The notes: a model not told the origin generated them from the letters alone. Shown: positions 1 to 12,547, numbered from the stretch's first letter. The stretch: 64,000 bases of DNA from Pomphorhynchus laevis (GCA_012934845.2 WNNJ02000464.1:116839-180838), one strand, 5' to 3'. A program made the numbers and translations.

Positions 1-205
1 TTCATCGAATTCAAAAACCTTGTGGCGAGTTGACGCTTTTTACAAAAAATGAGTTGGCGACAACTCACCATATGGCGAGTTGTCGCGAAGCACATTTTAA
101 TTGTATAGATTACAATAAAATAATTAAAGTCATATTATTAGCCAATCATGAAAATATTCAAAATAGATGGTAACACCCTCTTATTTGCAATTATTAATTT
201 GGTAG

Positions 206-2897
206 ATTTGAATTTCCGAGTTTTCGACGTCGGCGGTCAACGTTCTGAACGTAAAAAGTGGATTCACTGCTTCGAAGATGTAACAGCAATAATATTTATC
301 GTTGGGTTAAGTGAATACGATCAGGTAAACATTTTAAAAGTAGATTGCCAATTAATGAACTAATTTTGTTAAGACGCTAATAGAAGATGAAACCACAAAT
401 AGAATGCACGAGAGCTTACGATTATTTGATTCCATTTGTAATAATAAATGGTTTACAAAAACGTCAATTATATTATTCCTTAATAAACGAGATCTTTTCC
501 AGGAAAAAATTACAAAGTCATCTTTAAGGTTTAACATACTCAAATAAATGCATTTTGTTTATTCTGATTTAATGTAAAGAAAATGCTTTCCTGAATATCA
601 AGGCAAGGATGATTTTAAAGAAGCAGCTGAATACATACAAGCACAATTTGTTGCTCAAAACAAAAGTGAAGAAAAGGTAAATGTCATATTCTGTAATCTT
701 GATAACTTCTTATTACTGACCAATTTTTAATTGTTTGCTAATTGTAAAATTATAAATTAAATCAATGTAACATACTGATTTTAAGTTAATATAATTGTGC
801 AGTCATCGTTACAATTGGAATTTTTGATGACACTGCACATTGCTTTAATCCTATAAGCTAACAGCAGTACGTTACATTTCAGTATTGGTTGACTTCATAA
901 GCTACTGATCCAATACCTACGTTTCAAGTTTCGGCCTTTCAATGTTGGCGGACAATCGAGTGATCGTCAACATTTGTGACTTTTGGGATCACTCAATCGG
1001 CAGCCAACATTAAAAAAAACCGAAACGAGAAAGGCATTGGATCAGTAGCTGATGACGTCAACCAATACTGAAATGTAGCGTACTCCTGTTGGCTTATAGA
1101 TATAATAAAAGCAATGTGCAGTGCCATCGAAAATTTTTATTGTACTCTACTGATTTCATAATTTATTAAATTATTAATTGGTTTAATTTGGGTGGTAATT
1201 TATCAGTCGAGTGATCGTCAGCCAATATTAAAATGACCGAAAATTGAAACGTATAATTGGATCAGTAGCTGATGAGGTCCACTAATACTGAAATGTAGCA
1301 TACTATGTGGCATATGTAGCATACTGAAATGTGGCTTATAGATAGGATTAAATGAGAGTGCAGAATATAAAAATAGTCATCTAAATTTTAATATTGTTAA
1401 TAAATTCATAAAAAAATAAATTATAAATCTAAATTATAGAATTATTTATTAAATTATTAATTGGTTTAATTTAAGCTTAGATTACTCTAAAATCGTATAC
1501 AGATTTTAAAAGTTGTAAATTAATGTTAAATAACGTCAAAAATCACAGCATCAAAATAAGCCTTTTGTATCCGCCGATATGCATTAACATGTGTCAATAT
1601 ATTTTATTCTTTTAGTTTCTGTATTAATAAAAGCTAAAAGAATAAATTAATTATTAATTACTAATTAATAATTAGTAATAAATAAATAATTTTCTTTATA
1701 TGAAGAATATTTGTTAGCTGTAATTATACGAGCGTGTGGAACTGACAAAAAAAGTAATAAATAATAAATAAAATTAGTATTAAATAACTTTATATGAAGA
1801 ATCTTTGTTAGCTGTAGCGTGTGGAACTGACAAAAACTTCAGTCTAGCTAGGTTTGCTGGCTATCGAAGTGTCCAGTTGTTTTTATCTTTTATCCTTTTC
1901 TCTTTAGCTTTGCGTTTTAAATCTTTGAATTGAATCTTCATGTGAATTAAATCACTCTATTGTTTGAGAATTACCGTCTTGTCAAGTTTGATTATGCCAT
2001 CGTACGTTAGCCAGATGCTGCATGTTGGGGATAATCAGTCTCCACGTCGTTTGGCAGATTTATGTTGGGTTACTCTCTTAATAACCTTGTTTTGTTTGTC
2101 CTATGTATTTATTGGATATTGCTCACAATGCACTACATCGGATATTTTTAAAGCCACTAAATGAAGGTTATTTTTATAGCACAAAGCGACATTGTGCTTC
2201 CCTCTCGTAAAATAATTAACGACGAACTTTGTAGTCAAATTTTAACGTTATTAAGATTTGAAAGCAATCAAATTTTACTTCATACATTATGGGTTGTTAT
2301 GTTCAATCTGCATACAAAACACAAACTGCTATTTAATGTATTAAATGTACAGTAACATGTTTAATATTTAATTTTTAGTAAGTTAATTTATTATATTTTT
2401 TATTGATTATAATACATTTGGTACTTTAATATTTAAATTTAACGTATTTAAATTTAAAACTCAAAAAATAAACATTTTATATAATTCAAAATATAAATAA
2501 AAATAAAATGTGTAATTAATAAATTTATAAATTTTGTTATTTGAATATTTTTTGAAAATTAAATATATTAAAATAATAGAATTAATTGCATTTCAATTAT
2601 TTTTATATTTATAATTTATCGAATAGTAAAAACACTGCAAATATTAATTATGTTAAATAATGAAGTTAATATTTAATAATGCTTGGTATCTAAATAACAA
2701 AAGGTTACTTCTCGACTAATTGTCATTTTTTGAATTTGACTACGTTTTAGTTTGTTTCGTTAATATTTTTCTTTTACTATTAGGAGATATACTGTCATTT
2801 AACATGTGCAACAGATACAGAAAACGTTCAATTCGTATTTGATGCAGTTACCGATGTTATAATAACAAACAATCTCAGAGCAAGTGGATTGTATTGA
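206..2897 (+). CDS. Go-type G-protein alpha subunit, last four exons (5' part outside window)
   Basis: Heterotrimeric G-protein alpha subunit, a membrane-attached GTPase that relays signals from seven-helix receptors. Exons read from the sequence: 206-324, 374-528, 580-676 and 2784-2897, all with AG/GT borders and matching phases; upstream exons lie before the window. The first exon holds the switch II motif [20 protein letters not shown]. The second holds [20 protein letters not shown] and the guanine-specificity motif NKRD. The last holds the TCATDT motif and ends in NNLRASGLY. The [12 protein letters not shown] and AEYIQAQF signatures fit Go better than Gi, Gs or Gq. Three introns are 49-51 nt or similar; the last is 2.1 kb and carries a foldback repeat. 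Oddity: the fourth residue from the end is Ser, where Go and Gi normally have the Cys that pertussis toxin modifies. No stops or shifts interrupt the exons, so it looks functional, though a divergent paralogue is possible. Confidence 0.9.
817..1140. mobile_element. Foldback (long inverted repeat) element inside the last G-alpha intron
   Basis: Two arms of about 125-135 bp, roughly 817-955 and 998-1140, are inverted copies of each other with scattered differences. Both carry the outer block CACTGCACATTGCTTT and the inner block GGATCAGTAGCT (in opposite orientation). The central spacer is about 40 bp. No open frame. It resembles a MITE or foldback element; no clear target-site duplication was identified. 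Single-arm relatives lie at 1201-1360 and 31915-32065. Confidence 0.75.
1201..1360 (+). repeat. Single arm related to the 817-1140 foldback
   Basis: Shares the order CGAGTGATCGTCA, GACCGAAA, TTGGATCAGTAGCTGATGAGG, ATACTGAAATGTAGC and GGCTTATAGAT with the right arm of the foldback element just upstream, but has no matching inverted arm. A short internal duplication of the GTAGCATACT stretch is present. Confidence 0.6.
1690..1840 (+). repeat. Short direct repeat in G-alpha intron; rest of intron unremarkable
   Basis: The block TTTATATGAAGAAT...TGTTAGCTGTA...CGTGTGGAACTGACAAAAA occurs at about 1696-1750 and again at 1790-1835. The remainder of the 1360-2783 intron is AT-rich with no recognised coding match. 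A 66-codon frame at 1964-2164 starts with TTG and contains one hydrophobic stretch; I do not recognise it and do not call it a gene. Confidence 0.5.
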
Positions 2898-4199
2898 ACA
2901 ATTTTTGCGCAGCAAGAACAGTTTTGAATAGAACTTTTTTATTGTCGCATTGCATAATGTCGCGAAGTTCTTGTAATTTGGATGAATTTCCAATGAAAAA
3001 CATTGCAATTTATCAGTTTAAAATAAAAAAAAACGTGTTTTGGATATCATCTTAATATTATTTTTACTTCAAAATTGGTTGCATTGCTGTGTGAAAGTTC
3101 TAATGGTCTTTCAATGTAATTTTAATTAATAATCAAACTATTTTTATCTTGTTGGTGCATTTATTGTAAAAGTTGAGTTGACTATTGTCGTCGCTCCAAA
3201 TTCATTTTTTAGTCTAATCGTTAATTGAAAAATTAAGACCAAACCTTGGTCTGGCAGTCCAGTCATCTACAATTTGGCATAAAGCACACCACAATTAGAC
3301 TGATTTTCGATTTTTCAACTTTCAGATATCAGCAATTAAGTTTTATTTTTTGTTCGATAACACCTAAAAGATCAAATCCATTATTCAGGAGTTTGTGAGA
3401 GTAAATTGCAATGCGTTAAAAAAATGCCAATTTCCAGTCATTGTTTTTAACAAATACCTCATACATTAGTCTAAGTAACGATACAGGGAAGTTAGTGATA
3501 TTTACTACAAATTCTAAAGATATATTTGAATTACCACCTTTTAAAAAGATTCACACGTTTTTAATTATAAACGTAATTGAGTCTATAAAATTGGAAAGCT
3601 ATTTTATGCCAGTCGGAACTATTTTATGACCAGTATTCAAATGGCTGGGAAGCAATGAATGCAGAAAGAGATACGCCTAAGATCATCTTATGCAGGTGAT
3701 GTACAGTGCCCACTACTGATGAGTCTAAATAATGACTAAACTGCAACCATTATGTCTGGCCTTTTACTATCAATTCGGGTTTATCGAACTGATACTCTTG
3801 TTAATTTCCACATTTAGAAATGAAATTTTCGATTTATCTAAACTTTCCGAGAATTAATGTAGATTTTGTAAAGATTTTACTAGAGAATACAAGCAATTTT
3901 AACGACAACCATAACGAATTTTGTATTTGAAAATAACAAAAATAAAGCGAACTAATTCAAAATGTCAAGCTCTTGATAGTGACGTCACTAATTCAAGCGA
4001 CGGACGTTCAAAGAGTTTACTGGAAATGGACGAAATGTAATGTGTATTTAAAAATAACAAAAATAAAGCGAAAACTAATTCAAAATGTCAAGCTCTTGAT
4101 ATTATTCAATTTTATAATAAGGATTTTGTAAACAACTATTAAATTTTATGAAATAAAACTAAATAGCATAAACAACGTTCATTACGTTTCTAATTATTG
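2898..4199. other. Downstream of G-alpha; no gene seen, one 57-bp direct repeat
   Basis: AT-rich sequence without a convincing exon on either strand. A near-identical direct repeat of about 57 bp (core AATAACAAAAATAAAGCGA and AATTCAAAATGTCAAGCTC) lies at 3922-3978 and 4043-4101. Confidence 0.5.
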
Positions 4200-4490
4200 C
4201 AATTGAAAATTAAACTGTTGAACAAGTGTGTGGTGTTTGCTTAGCAACCTTGGTACACTGATGTGTGCAAGTGTAAAGTTCGGACGAATAAATAAATAAG
4301 GGTTTTCTTAAATAACTAAACATAAGGTTAACCGACAGAAACAGAGAAAATAGAAAAGCAAAAACTAGACGAAAACAAATCAATAATGACATTGTTAGTC
4401 TTCCTACATGACTCACGGCTTCAGGTCCAGGGGGATCTGAGCCTTCCAACCGATCCAACACGCCGCCTTCCGACTGAACTACAACACTGA
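4200..4490 (-). mobile_element. LINE-A 3'-end fragment
   Basis: On the minus strand this holds the conserved 3' end of LINE-A: a coding tail containing the peptide GVLDRLEGSDP, then an AT-rich tail ending in the polyA-like TTAAGAAAACCCTTATTTA. The same tail occurs at the end of LINE-A copy 1 (about 7140-7330, +) and at 10240-10440 (-). The plus-strand words TGGTACACTGATGTGT (4250-4265 and 4491-4506) flank the fragment and could be a target-site duplication. Confidence 0.6.
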
Positions 4491-4609
4491 TGGTACACTG
4501 ATGTGTTTAAATACAGTGCTTTCCGAGCATCAAAAGCGTTAGGGCAAAAAAATGTGTGCAAGTGTAACATTCGGACGATCAAATATTTCCAAAAAAGCTA
4601 ACAATTTCA

Positions 4610-7330
4610 GTGCAAATTCCTGTGATTCCTGATAAAGAAGAGTTGGAGAAGGTAAGGACTGTTCCAGCGGATCCAGTTAAGGTTAGTGAAGTTTTTGTCT
4701 CTGATTTTAATAAGGGATGTGCTTTCTCCTATAAAGAAACATGCGATGGCGATTATTACTCCTAAAATACCTGTAGCGAGAAACATCTTTTTTAACTTTT
4801 ACCTAAAAAATTTGTTCAAGCACTACCAGACAGAGTAATTTTTAACTTTGCGAGATTTATTAATAACACATACAGAATCTCCTTTGTTACTTCCGACCTT
4901 TCCTCATCCTATGAAAAGTGTTTCAACGATAATCTCTCGAACATAGGGGTTCTTACTCTAAAACCGATCATGTCCACAGTCAAGATGACCAATATCATCA
5001 CTGACCTGGATAAATGTGACATCGAAGTCCTTGAGAAACTTTTTAACCTAAACAATGTTAGGTTTATCAATAACAAGGACAATTTGCCTATTCCTATTGC
5101 ATTTGCTAATACTGATGAATGCAACGCAGATATCATTTCTAAAGCTGCGCACAATCCCTTTATGGGGTGCAATCTAAAATTTACAAAAATCAGATCAGAT
5201 AATAATATATTCCAACCCTCCTCCCTGCAACTTCAATCAAATCTGCCAACCATCTTCCAATAACGAAGAAATTCTCGAAATTTGCATAAGAATGAATCGA
5301 GATACCATAAAGTCCATGCAATCCATGATAGCTAATTTAGTCAACGCTTTATTCTCTTCACCATCGATTTCCTCTACTGATTTGATCAAGTCCAACAGAC
5401 GAGCTAAATCTAACTACAGGACAAATTCTTCAAAGGAAAGGTCTTCCTCCGTCAGCACAAATAACCTCTTATTATCAAGCTAACGAAGATCTACTTGAGA
5501 AATGACAGTGACCTACAATAAGAAGGGAAATGAAGATAACACATGTGAGCAAGTGTCTCTAACTTGTTCGACTGGGTGTGGAAAGGGCAACATTCTCACC
5601 TCCTGTTCGAACTAGGAGGCATCTTACTCCAGCTAGCTTAACATAATGCAAAGTAATCAAGAGCCTTTTTCACTGAATATCCTTCAGTAGAACTCGAGTG
5701 GTGCTTCTGCTCTTAGACTTTTATCTGGCAGAGATGCAGATGTTATAGTCCTTCAGGAGACGCGGTCTAGCCGTCTCCCCAGGACATTACTCGATTTATC
5801 CCAAAGCACATCTGCACCAACTATACTCCATAAATAAACCCTACTCACTCATCTTAATTTCAAGGTATTTTAACCCTAGTTAAACGTTCCTTAAGATCTT
5901 CCCTCCTGTTAAACTACTCTTGTCCAGCCCTGTCTTGTTTAGGCATATCACACTGTAAGAACGGTAAATGCATCAGTATAGGCAATATCTACATCCGTCC
6001 AGGAGAGATTCGCAAGAACCGTGACCTCCTGGATCGTATTGTAGGTAGTGGCTATGACATGTTACTTGATGACTTCAACGACAAAACTGGTCGTTGGATT
6101 AATGCAGCACTCCGCAGAGCAAGGAACGACTATCTTATTCATAAACCACCTCATATACCTTTCATTGCTCAACAACAAATTCTCTCCTCGACATATTACT
6201 GTTTTATAATATGTGGTTGTTGAAACCTATCTGCACGGAGCATTCGCGCCAACAGTACGTAAAAGATCGCTCGGTCCATCCAGCAATAGGTGAAGTGCAA
6301 CAGTGTTGTCGGGATAATAGCCATCAACTTGTTGTGGCTGTTTTCCTTGACTTTACTGCTACATTTGACCGTATCTCCATTATTTCGTTATCTCCTCTCT
6401 CAGGTCCCTCGAGTTGCCTGCGAGAATTGTAAACAGGGTGGAGATATTGCTGTAGACCAAGCGGTTCTACTATAAAGACGACCCTGATGCGCGTCAGTTC
6501 TACCCTATTACGGGTGTGCCTCAAGGATCCCCACTTTCTCCAATCTTATATCTTGCTGCGTCCATTGTACTATTCAAGAATTTTAAACGTGATCAACATC
6601 TAGTGGTATACGCTGATAATACCACATCCCTGTTCTCTGGACGCAAGTGCAAAGATGTTGTCTAGGACATCAGCCGTTTCTTTTTAAGATTAAAAGATCA
6701 GTTATCTATATCCAATCTTATTTTAAACTCCTCCAAATCGCAGGTTGTTGTCTTTCATGGCGCCCTTTCGACAAAGAAAAAATTAAAGAGACTAGCACTC
6801 TCTGATCTATCTTCTATATTGACTAATCAACCACTTCCTACCTTCACAAGTCGAGTAAAATACCTGGGATTCACCATTACGGTGAATTGGTCCGCAAAAG
6901 CTGACCTAGACAGACTCAAACGTATCCTGAAGAGAGCTAGATGGGCCTTGAAACGGGCTCAGCATATGTCATTAATTGGGAAAACCCAAGTGTGCCTTTG
7001 GAGCATTTGGGATATCTCGAGATTAGTCTTCTTTGTTAGAGGACGTCCGCCAGAGCAAAGACTAAGGCTTCTCAAGCTCCTCATCTCGCAATTACCGAGC
7101 ATAGTCCGCCTTGACTGGACTCTTCGGGGGTGAAAGACCCCAAAGGGTTCAATCGGATAACGGCGTGTTGGATTGGCTGTATGGCTCAGATCCCGCTGGA
7201 ACTGAGGTTGTGATACATGAGGACAACTATTTACAGCTCGCTGACTTTAGATTCTTTTTTCAATGCATGTTTTATTTTTAAGAAACTTTTTAGTGGTTAT
7301 ATAGAATGACGTTTAGTTTTTAAGAACATC
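4610..7330 (+). mobile_element. LINE-A copy 1: APE-endonuclease / reverse transcriptase non-LTR retrotransposon, broken
   Basis: Order of parts: an ORF1-like stretch (about 4830-5480, including open frames 4970-5263 and 5292-5483), an APE-type endonuclease start near 5670 (peptide SSGASALRLLSGRDADVIV followed by LQET), reverse transcriptase with GVPQGSPLSPILY near 6510 and the catalytic box VVYADN near 6605, then the thumb open frame 6819-7133 with RVKYLGFTITVNWSAKADLD. The 3' tail at 7140-7330 repeats the sequence found at 4200-4490 and 10240-10440. The second Asp of the YADD box is Asn, and the element carries several stops and shifts, so it is inactive. It is a LINE of the Jockey/CR1/I kind; the exact clade is uncertain. 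Confidence 0.75.
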
Positions 7331-7349
7331 TTTAATTAATTAGCATCAA

Positions 7350-9770
7350 AGGATTCTGTAAAACTAGCAAATTTCAACGGAAATCGAAAAGAAAACATGG
7401 AGAATACGACTCTTTGCATCGATTTATCTTCCAAAGTCGACCGCTACAATAAACCAAAGCAGGTCAGTAGAGTTTTACTTAATTCAATTGATATTTCCTC
7501 TGTGAAAAAACTTATAAACCTTGTGGAGATAAAAATAAAATCTCAACAGAAAGTCGACGATTATTTCAAATTGTTCTTAAAACCCTTCGTTGGGAAATAT
7601 CCTGGCAAAATAATCTATAATTCTGTCAGAAAGTATGCAGGGATATACAGAATTTCATTTACCACCAACGAGTTGGTCTAATCGTACACTGATCACTTTG
7701 AAAAATCACTGTGCCATCTTGGTACAGTAGGGCATAATGCCATCTGCACAACAGTTAAAGTCAACAATATTGGAACATCCCTTGATAGTGATGATATTAA
7801 AGAATCGGAACAGGTATTTGTTCTGCTCCGTTGGCGTTATATCAAAAGAAAGTATGGCTAATTACCACCAATGGCGTTTGCCACAACGACATAAGACAAC
7901 GCCATGATTTTGGCGAAGTATGCGTACAACCCCTTTCTGGGCACAAATCTTTTCTTACAACGTATTTCATTAAATGACGTCACATACCCTCCACTGTCAA
8001 AAATGTGATCAGTAGGGGGCCGCCCAACTTGCGATCTTGCACCGCAACGCCCCACTTGCAAATATTTAGGCCACATTGGTAGTTGCCCAAAAGACAAAGA
8101 CACAATAGGTTCAAACTGGGGATTGAATCAACCTGCATACTCTAAAAAATGTAAGGTCTTTAAAGAATATCAAAGCCAGCATATAGGCTCGTATAAAAGT
8201 GATTATCAAGATTTCAAAGACATCACGGAGGTGAAAATGGCTGTGCAGACTAAAAGCTGTGAGAATTTGATAAATCAATTGTTCTCGACGATGAAGGAGA
8301 TTAAGCCCCTGACTCCAGTACAGATCGAACAAAGAACTTCTAACAAAAGACCATCAACCACCAATAGTAAGAAGGGAATTAAATTATCCAGAAAAAGCGG
8401 TAATTAGTAGCTGATAAATAATGTAGCCCCTATCGATGAGTGCTTCAGCATGGGAAATGGTGATATGCCCACCGGCCAGGGGGAACGGCAAGTCCCTGGT
8501 TGGTTACGATAGTGGAAGGGGCAGCCCTTTCACTGCTGATCCCAATTAGTGAGGCCGCACTTCCGCCCGCAAATCAACACAATGGGTAGTAGTTCGTATC
8601 CTTTATCACCGAATATTCTTCAGTGGAATTCGGGAGGTGCTTCTGCTCTTACTTAGTCTTTTATCTAGTCGAGATGCAGATGTAATAGTCTTTTAACAGA
8701 CTAAATCGATCCGATTTCCCCAGAACATTACTCGCGTTATACTAATGCATATATCCACCCACCATACTACGTATATAACCCTCCTCATTCCTCTTCATCT
8801 CAAGGTCTTGTAACCTTAGTTAAATGCCCCTTAAGATCCTCCATCTTAAATGATCATTAATATATTCCCTCTTGCTAAATTACTCATGTCCTGCCATGTC
8901 TTGTTTAACTATAATACTTTGTAGGGACGGTAAACGCATCAGCATAGCCAATATCTATATCCTATCTAGGGAGATTCACAAGAACCGTGACCTCCTTGAT
9001 CGTATATTATGCAGCGGCCATGACATGAATCTTGGTGACTTCAACGACAGAACTGGTCGTTGCATTAAATCAGCACTCTGCAGAGCGAGGGACGATTATC
9101 TTATTCACAAACCACTATCCACGAACTTTCATTGCTTAATAACTAATTCTCTCCTCGACATTCTACTGCTACATGTGAAGTGGCTGCGCAAGCCTTTCTG
9201 TACCAAGCAGTCACGTCAACAATTGACCACTTCGCACGACCTACTTCGTTTGCGATTGGAGGAAGATACTCTGCTGAGAAGGAAGTTTCACTGAGCAGGT
9301 TCCACTGGTGTAACCTCCACAATCAGGTTCAATCAACCACTCCTAGTCTTTACACATCGAGTAAGATACCTCGGGTTTACCGTAACAGTAAATTGAACTG
9401 CCGGATCCGATTTAAATAGATTCAAGAATGCCCTGAAGAGAGCTAGATTGGCCCCGAAACAGGCCCAGCATATATCACTAAGTGTGAGCACTCAGGTGCG
9501 CTTTTGAGCACCTGGTCAATTTCAAGATTAGTCTTATTTTCAAGATGACGTCCTTTAGAACAAATACCAAGATTTCTTAAGCTCATCATGTCGATACTAA
9601 TGTCCATCGTGTGTTTTGTTTGGGCTCTAAGGTGTGTGGTAGACCCTGAATTGCTCACTCGGAAAGCATTGCGTTGGTGTTTGCTGGTTGGTCCTGATCC
9701 CGACTCTGTAATATAGAAAACTTATCGTCTATGCCGAGGTTGATCAGTAAACTGTACATTATACTACGCT
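7350..9770 (+). mobile_element. LINE-A copy 2, broken and internally deleted
   Basis: Directly follows copy 1 in the same orientation. ORF1 is better preserved: frame 7397-7681 (94 codons) starts MENTTLCIDLSSKVDRYNKP, and 8123-8407 is its C-terminal part. Near 8040 the peptide TCKYLGHIGSC looks like the second half of a CCHC knuckle. The endonuclease starts near 8600 with NILQWNSGGASAL and continues in 8872-9294 (LGDFNDRTG). The reverse transcriptase centre seen in copy 1 is largely absent; only the thumb (RVRYLGFTVTVN, near 9360) remains. A GC-richer stretch at 8440-8590 separates the two ORF regions. Confidence 0.7.
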
Positions 9771-9779
9771 AAACTGTTC

Positions 9780-10235
9780 GCTTTTTCTACTTTTGCATGC
9801 TATTATTTTTTATAAAAATCTTTATTATTACACTCGTGAAGGATGGAGCGACAGCACACGTGCTATCTTGTGAAGCCACTGCCTACACAAACCTTGCCAG
9901 ATGTAAGGCTGACAACCAGGTGGAGGAGCGTGTGCTTAGCGAATTCCTGTCATAGGTTTACTAAGGATCTACTACCGTCGAAGTTGTGTAGTTACATGAC
10001 CGCGTTGATAAGACCACATATAGTAATGAGTAGGCTAGAGTTGAAACTCCCAATTGGAAGCTAGGCGTCTGTGATAGACGCATTGCAGGTTGAGCTTCCG
10101 GCGAAGTTTGCAGAAGCATGCAGGTTTAAACTTTCCTGTTTGTGTCGGTAAAAAAATTGCGTTAAAATTCTTTCTGTCAATTTATAGAGAATATTTCAGC
10201 TAATTCGTTTTGAAATCCCCATGTGTGAACGATAA
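9780..10235. other. Unrecognised GC-richer stretch between LINE-A fragments
   Basis: Contains a 73-codon open frame (9843-10064, +) and, in another frame, a run of about 37 codons beginning near 9840 (DGATAHVLSCEATAYTNLAR). I do not recognise either. The base composition and position next to LINE-A pieces suggest a transposon remnant, but this is only inference. Confidence 0.3.
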
Positions 10236-10239
10236 ATAA

Positions 10240-10440
10240 ATAAAGATTTTCTTAAATAATACATACAACTACTAAAAAGGTTAATAATACAACATGCGAG
10301 AAAATAAAATAAGTGAATACAGTAAAATTCAGTCTAGCAAATTCATCTTTTATAACTACAGCCTCAGTACCATAGGGATCTGAGCCATCCAGCCGATCCA
10401 ATACGCCGCCCTTCGACTGAACTACCCGGGGTGTGTGAAC
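10240..10440 (-). mobile_element. LINE-A 3'-end fragment
   Basis: Minus strand encodes the LINE-A C-terminal peptide GVLDRLDGSDPYGTEAV followed by an AT-rich tail; the plus strand shows AAATAAATAAAGATTTTC at the outer end. It is the same segment as 4200-4490, about 5' truncated to the same point, showing that short 3'-anchored copies of this family are common here. Confidence 0.6.
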
Positions 10441-11246
10441 GATGAAATTTAAGGTATATGTTACACATGGATGGAAATTCATCACATTTTCATTATATTT
10501 GATTATAGAAACTGTTTGTAGGTTTAAACATTCAAAATGCTTTAATGTTATGTCAAAATCATTATCAAAATGTTCAACGACTCTCACAGGCTATTTATAA
10601 CATAAATCATTTTGGCTAATTGGCTTATGTTTTCTGTTATGATTATCCTTCACTGATGATGTACAAAGAGCTAAACACAAGGAGCTAAACAGTTGATTTA
10701 GAGTATCAAAAATTATTAGAACTGATGGGGACCGATATAGAACGCAAATATTACTGACGGACTCACAGTTAGCATAAAAGCGCAAACTCTCAAACGATCC
10801 ATACTCGTCACATTGAGATAATATATTTGATATAATGAAATTGTTGTGAACGTACGCAGCAACTTCACCTACACCCTTATTCGATATTCAATCAGCTTGC
10901 AGCAGTTGATATCCCCGGAATGTTAATAAGGGTATATGTAACATAAATATGTAACCAGGATTCAGTTATTTAGAACAAATCATACGAATGTGACAGAATA
11001 TATTGCTTAAGTTCTACGAGCGAAGACATCCTAACGGAGGGCAAGTTTATCGACTGCTAACGTTTAAAAAAGAAACTATCGGGAGATCCACAATCCGACC
11101 ACATTGTAAAACTTCGCTGTTAGTTTTGCTCATAGATGCTTCTCGGAACCCATCTAACTATCGGTCATCATTTCACAACGCGAAACTTTCGAACACAAAG
11201 ATTAACTTCACCACTAACTAAACGACTTTTCAATTCTTCATTTGTC
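10441..11246. other. No gene recognised
   Basis: Mixed-composition sequence. Open frames of 64-111 codons (for example 11003-11221, +) show no motif I can name. No repeat structure was found beyond the flanking LINE-A end and the REP-1 copy that begins at 11247. Confidence 0.4.
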
Positions 11247-11607
11247 TCCTCGGTCCCGCTGCTATGTTGGATCGAGGAATGTGGATCGAAACTTGATAAC
11301 ATAGCACTTCCTCCTGACGACCTATAATCTTTATTCTTATACATCGTCTGTTTATAAGCAAAATATAAGTTTTTCATACAAATATACACCGTCTGAATAT
11401 AAGTTTTCAATATTTCGATACTGGACATAACGTCTATTATTTGTTAGTCAATTCATAAAAAATTAACTTTTATTTTAAATTTCAATTTTTTATTTTAACT
11501 TGTTATAAATATAAATTGTATAAAATCTTAATTATTTATTATTTATCTTTATTTTTATGTATATATCGTATAAAATACGTAAACTCATTTATCTGATCTG
11601 ATTCATA
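11247..11607 (-). repeat. REP-1 copy (AT-rich repeat with hairpin end)
   Basis: REP-1 in its forward sense starts near GATCAGATAACTGAGTCTACG, runs through about 250 AT-rich bases, then AGAGGTCATCAGGAGGAACTG, and ends in a hairpin whose loop carries TATCAGGTTTCGG. This copy is on the minus strand: stem halves GCTATGTT (11261-11268) and AACATAGC (11298-11305), and the other end at CATTTATCTGATCTG near 11607. Confidence 0.7.
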
Positions 11608-12039
11608 CGGTCCTCTAATGCGAAATCGCGAAAAATACGTGTATAGGTTCCATTTAATCGATATCCACGCTTTAATAAGATATTGGCATGATCAAGAGCT
11701 CATTACTACCTTATATAGTCAATGCTTATTAGTTAATGTCTTTCCCAATCCAAACACTGCGTACGTTCAAACAACTTGCAATCTCCGCACCATCTTTTTG
11801 TACGGTTGATTCTGGGATTCCACTGAGAATAATATTATAACTTATATTAAGGTGTTGTTGTCTATCTTTCTTGGTAGGAAGATGCACTACCCGAGAAAGT
11901 ACTTGCATTAGTAGTATGTATTACTTGACAATTATAAGTCTGTTTGTCTATTATTAACTCAATAATTCATATTACCATCGTTACTCTAAATGAATTCTTC
12001 AGTATTCTGCAATTTTCAAGCTTTAATTACATTATCTTT

Positions 12040-12547
12040 ATCTTGTCTGATGACGGAATATGTCAACAGTACTTGTCGAAGGAATAATTGGATAATTATC
12101 AAAATTCATGTAGGTCGACTCAGATTGGGTCAAACCATCATCAGTAAAATCAATGTTTATTAAAGCACTCATAGGATCTTCTTTGCTGATTATACAAGGC
12201 AATTTTCCAATGTGTACAGATCCATATATCGTTGATTTATCTATATTTCGTGTAGGCGAAACCGAGTATGATCTGTCAACATTTTTGTAAAGTGTCGCAC
12301 AGCCAAAACCACATAAAAATTTTCAAGCCGAAAAGACAGGTCCATCATCCGATGGGTAACAAACAGCTGTCCAAACGTTGCAGCCAATTCCATCACATCC
12401 CACTTGTCGCGTAATATAATCAAAAGTATTTGCTTGGCTACAAGGTAAACGTATCTGAGAAGCGTCAAGCATTGATTGATTTAAAGTTGAATTTGGAATA
12501 GTAGCGACATCACTGCTTTTAGGAGATCGACCACCAGATTTTGCCAT
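12040..12547 (-). other. Unrecognised coding-like stretch
   Basis: The minus strand is largely open over about 500 bases, beginning with ATG at 12547 (peptide MAKSGGRSPKSSDVATIPNS) and with codon use and composition richer in G+C than the surroundings. It is Cys-containing and has no motif I can identify. It could be a host exon, a processed pseudogene or part of a transposon. Flanking bases 11608-12039 and 12548-12770 show nothing recognisable, apart from a short minus-strand peptide near 11850 (IILSGIPEST) that loosely recalls a LINE ORF1. Confidence 0.3.

Noticed and set aside
1049-1073. Hammerhead ribozyme in the 817-1140 foldback
   Set aside because: CTGATGA and GAAA are present 14 bases apart, but the bases between do not pair convincingly, so it is kept only as a weak finding.
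1964-2355. Two short open frames in the G-alpha intron
   Set aside because: Non-ATG start in the first, no recognisable domain in either, and no splice or transcription evidence; chance frames.
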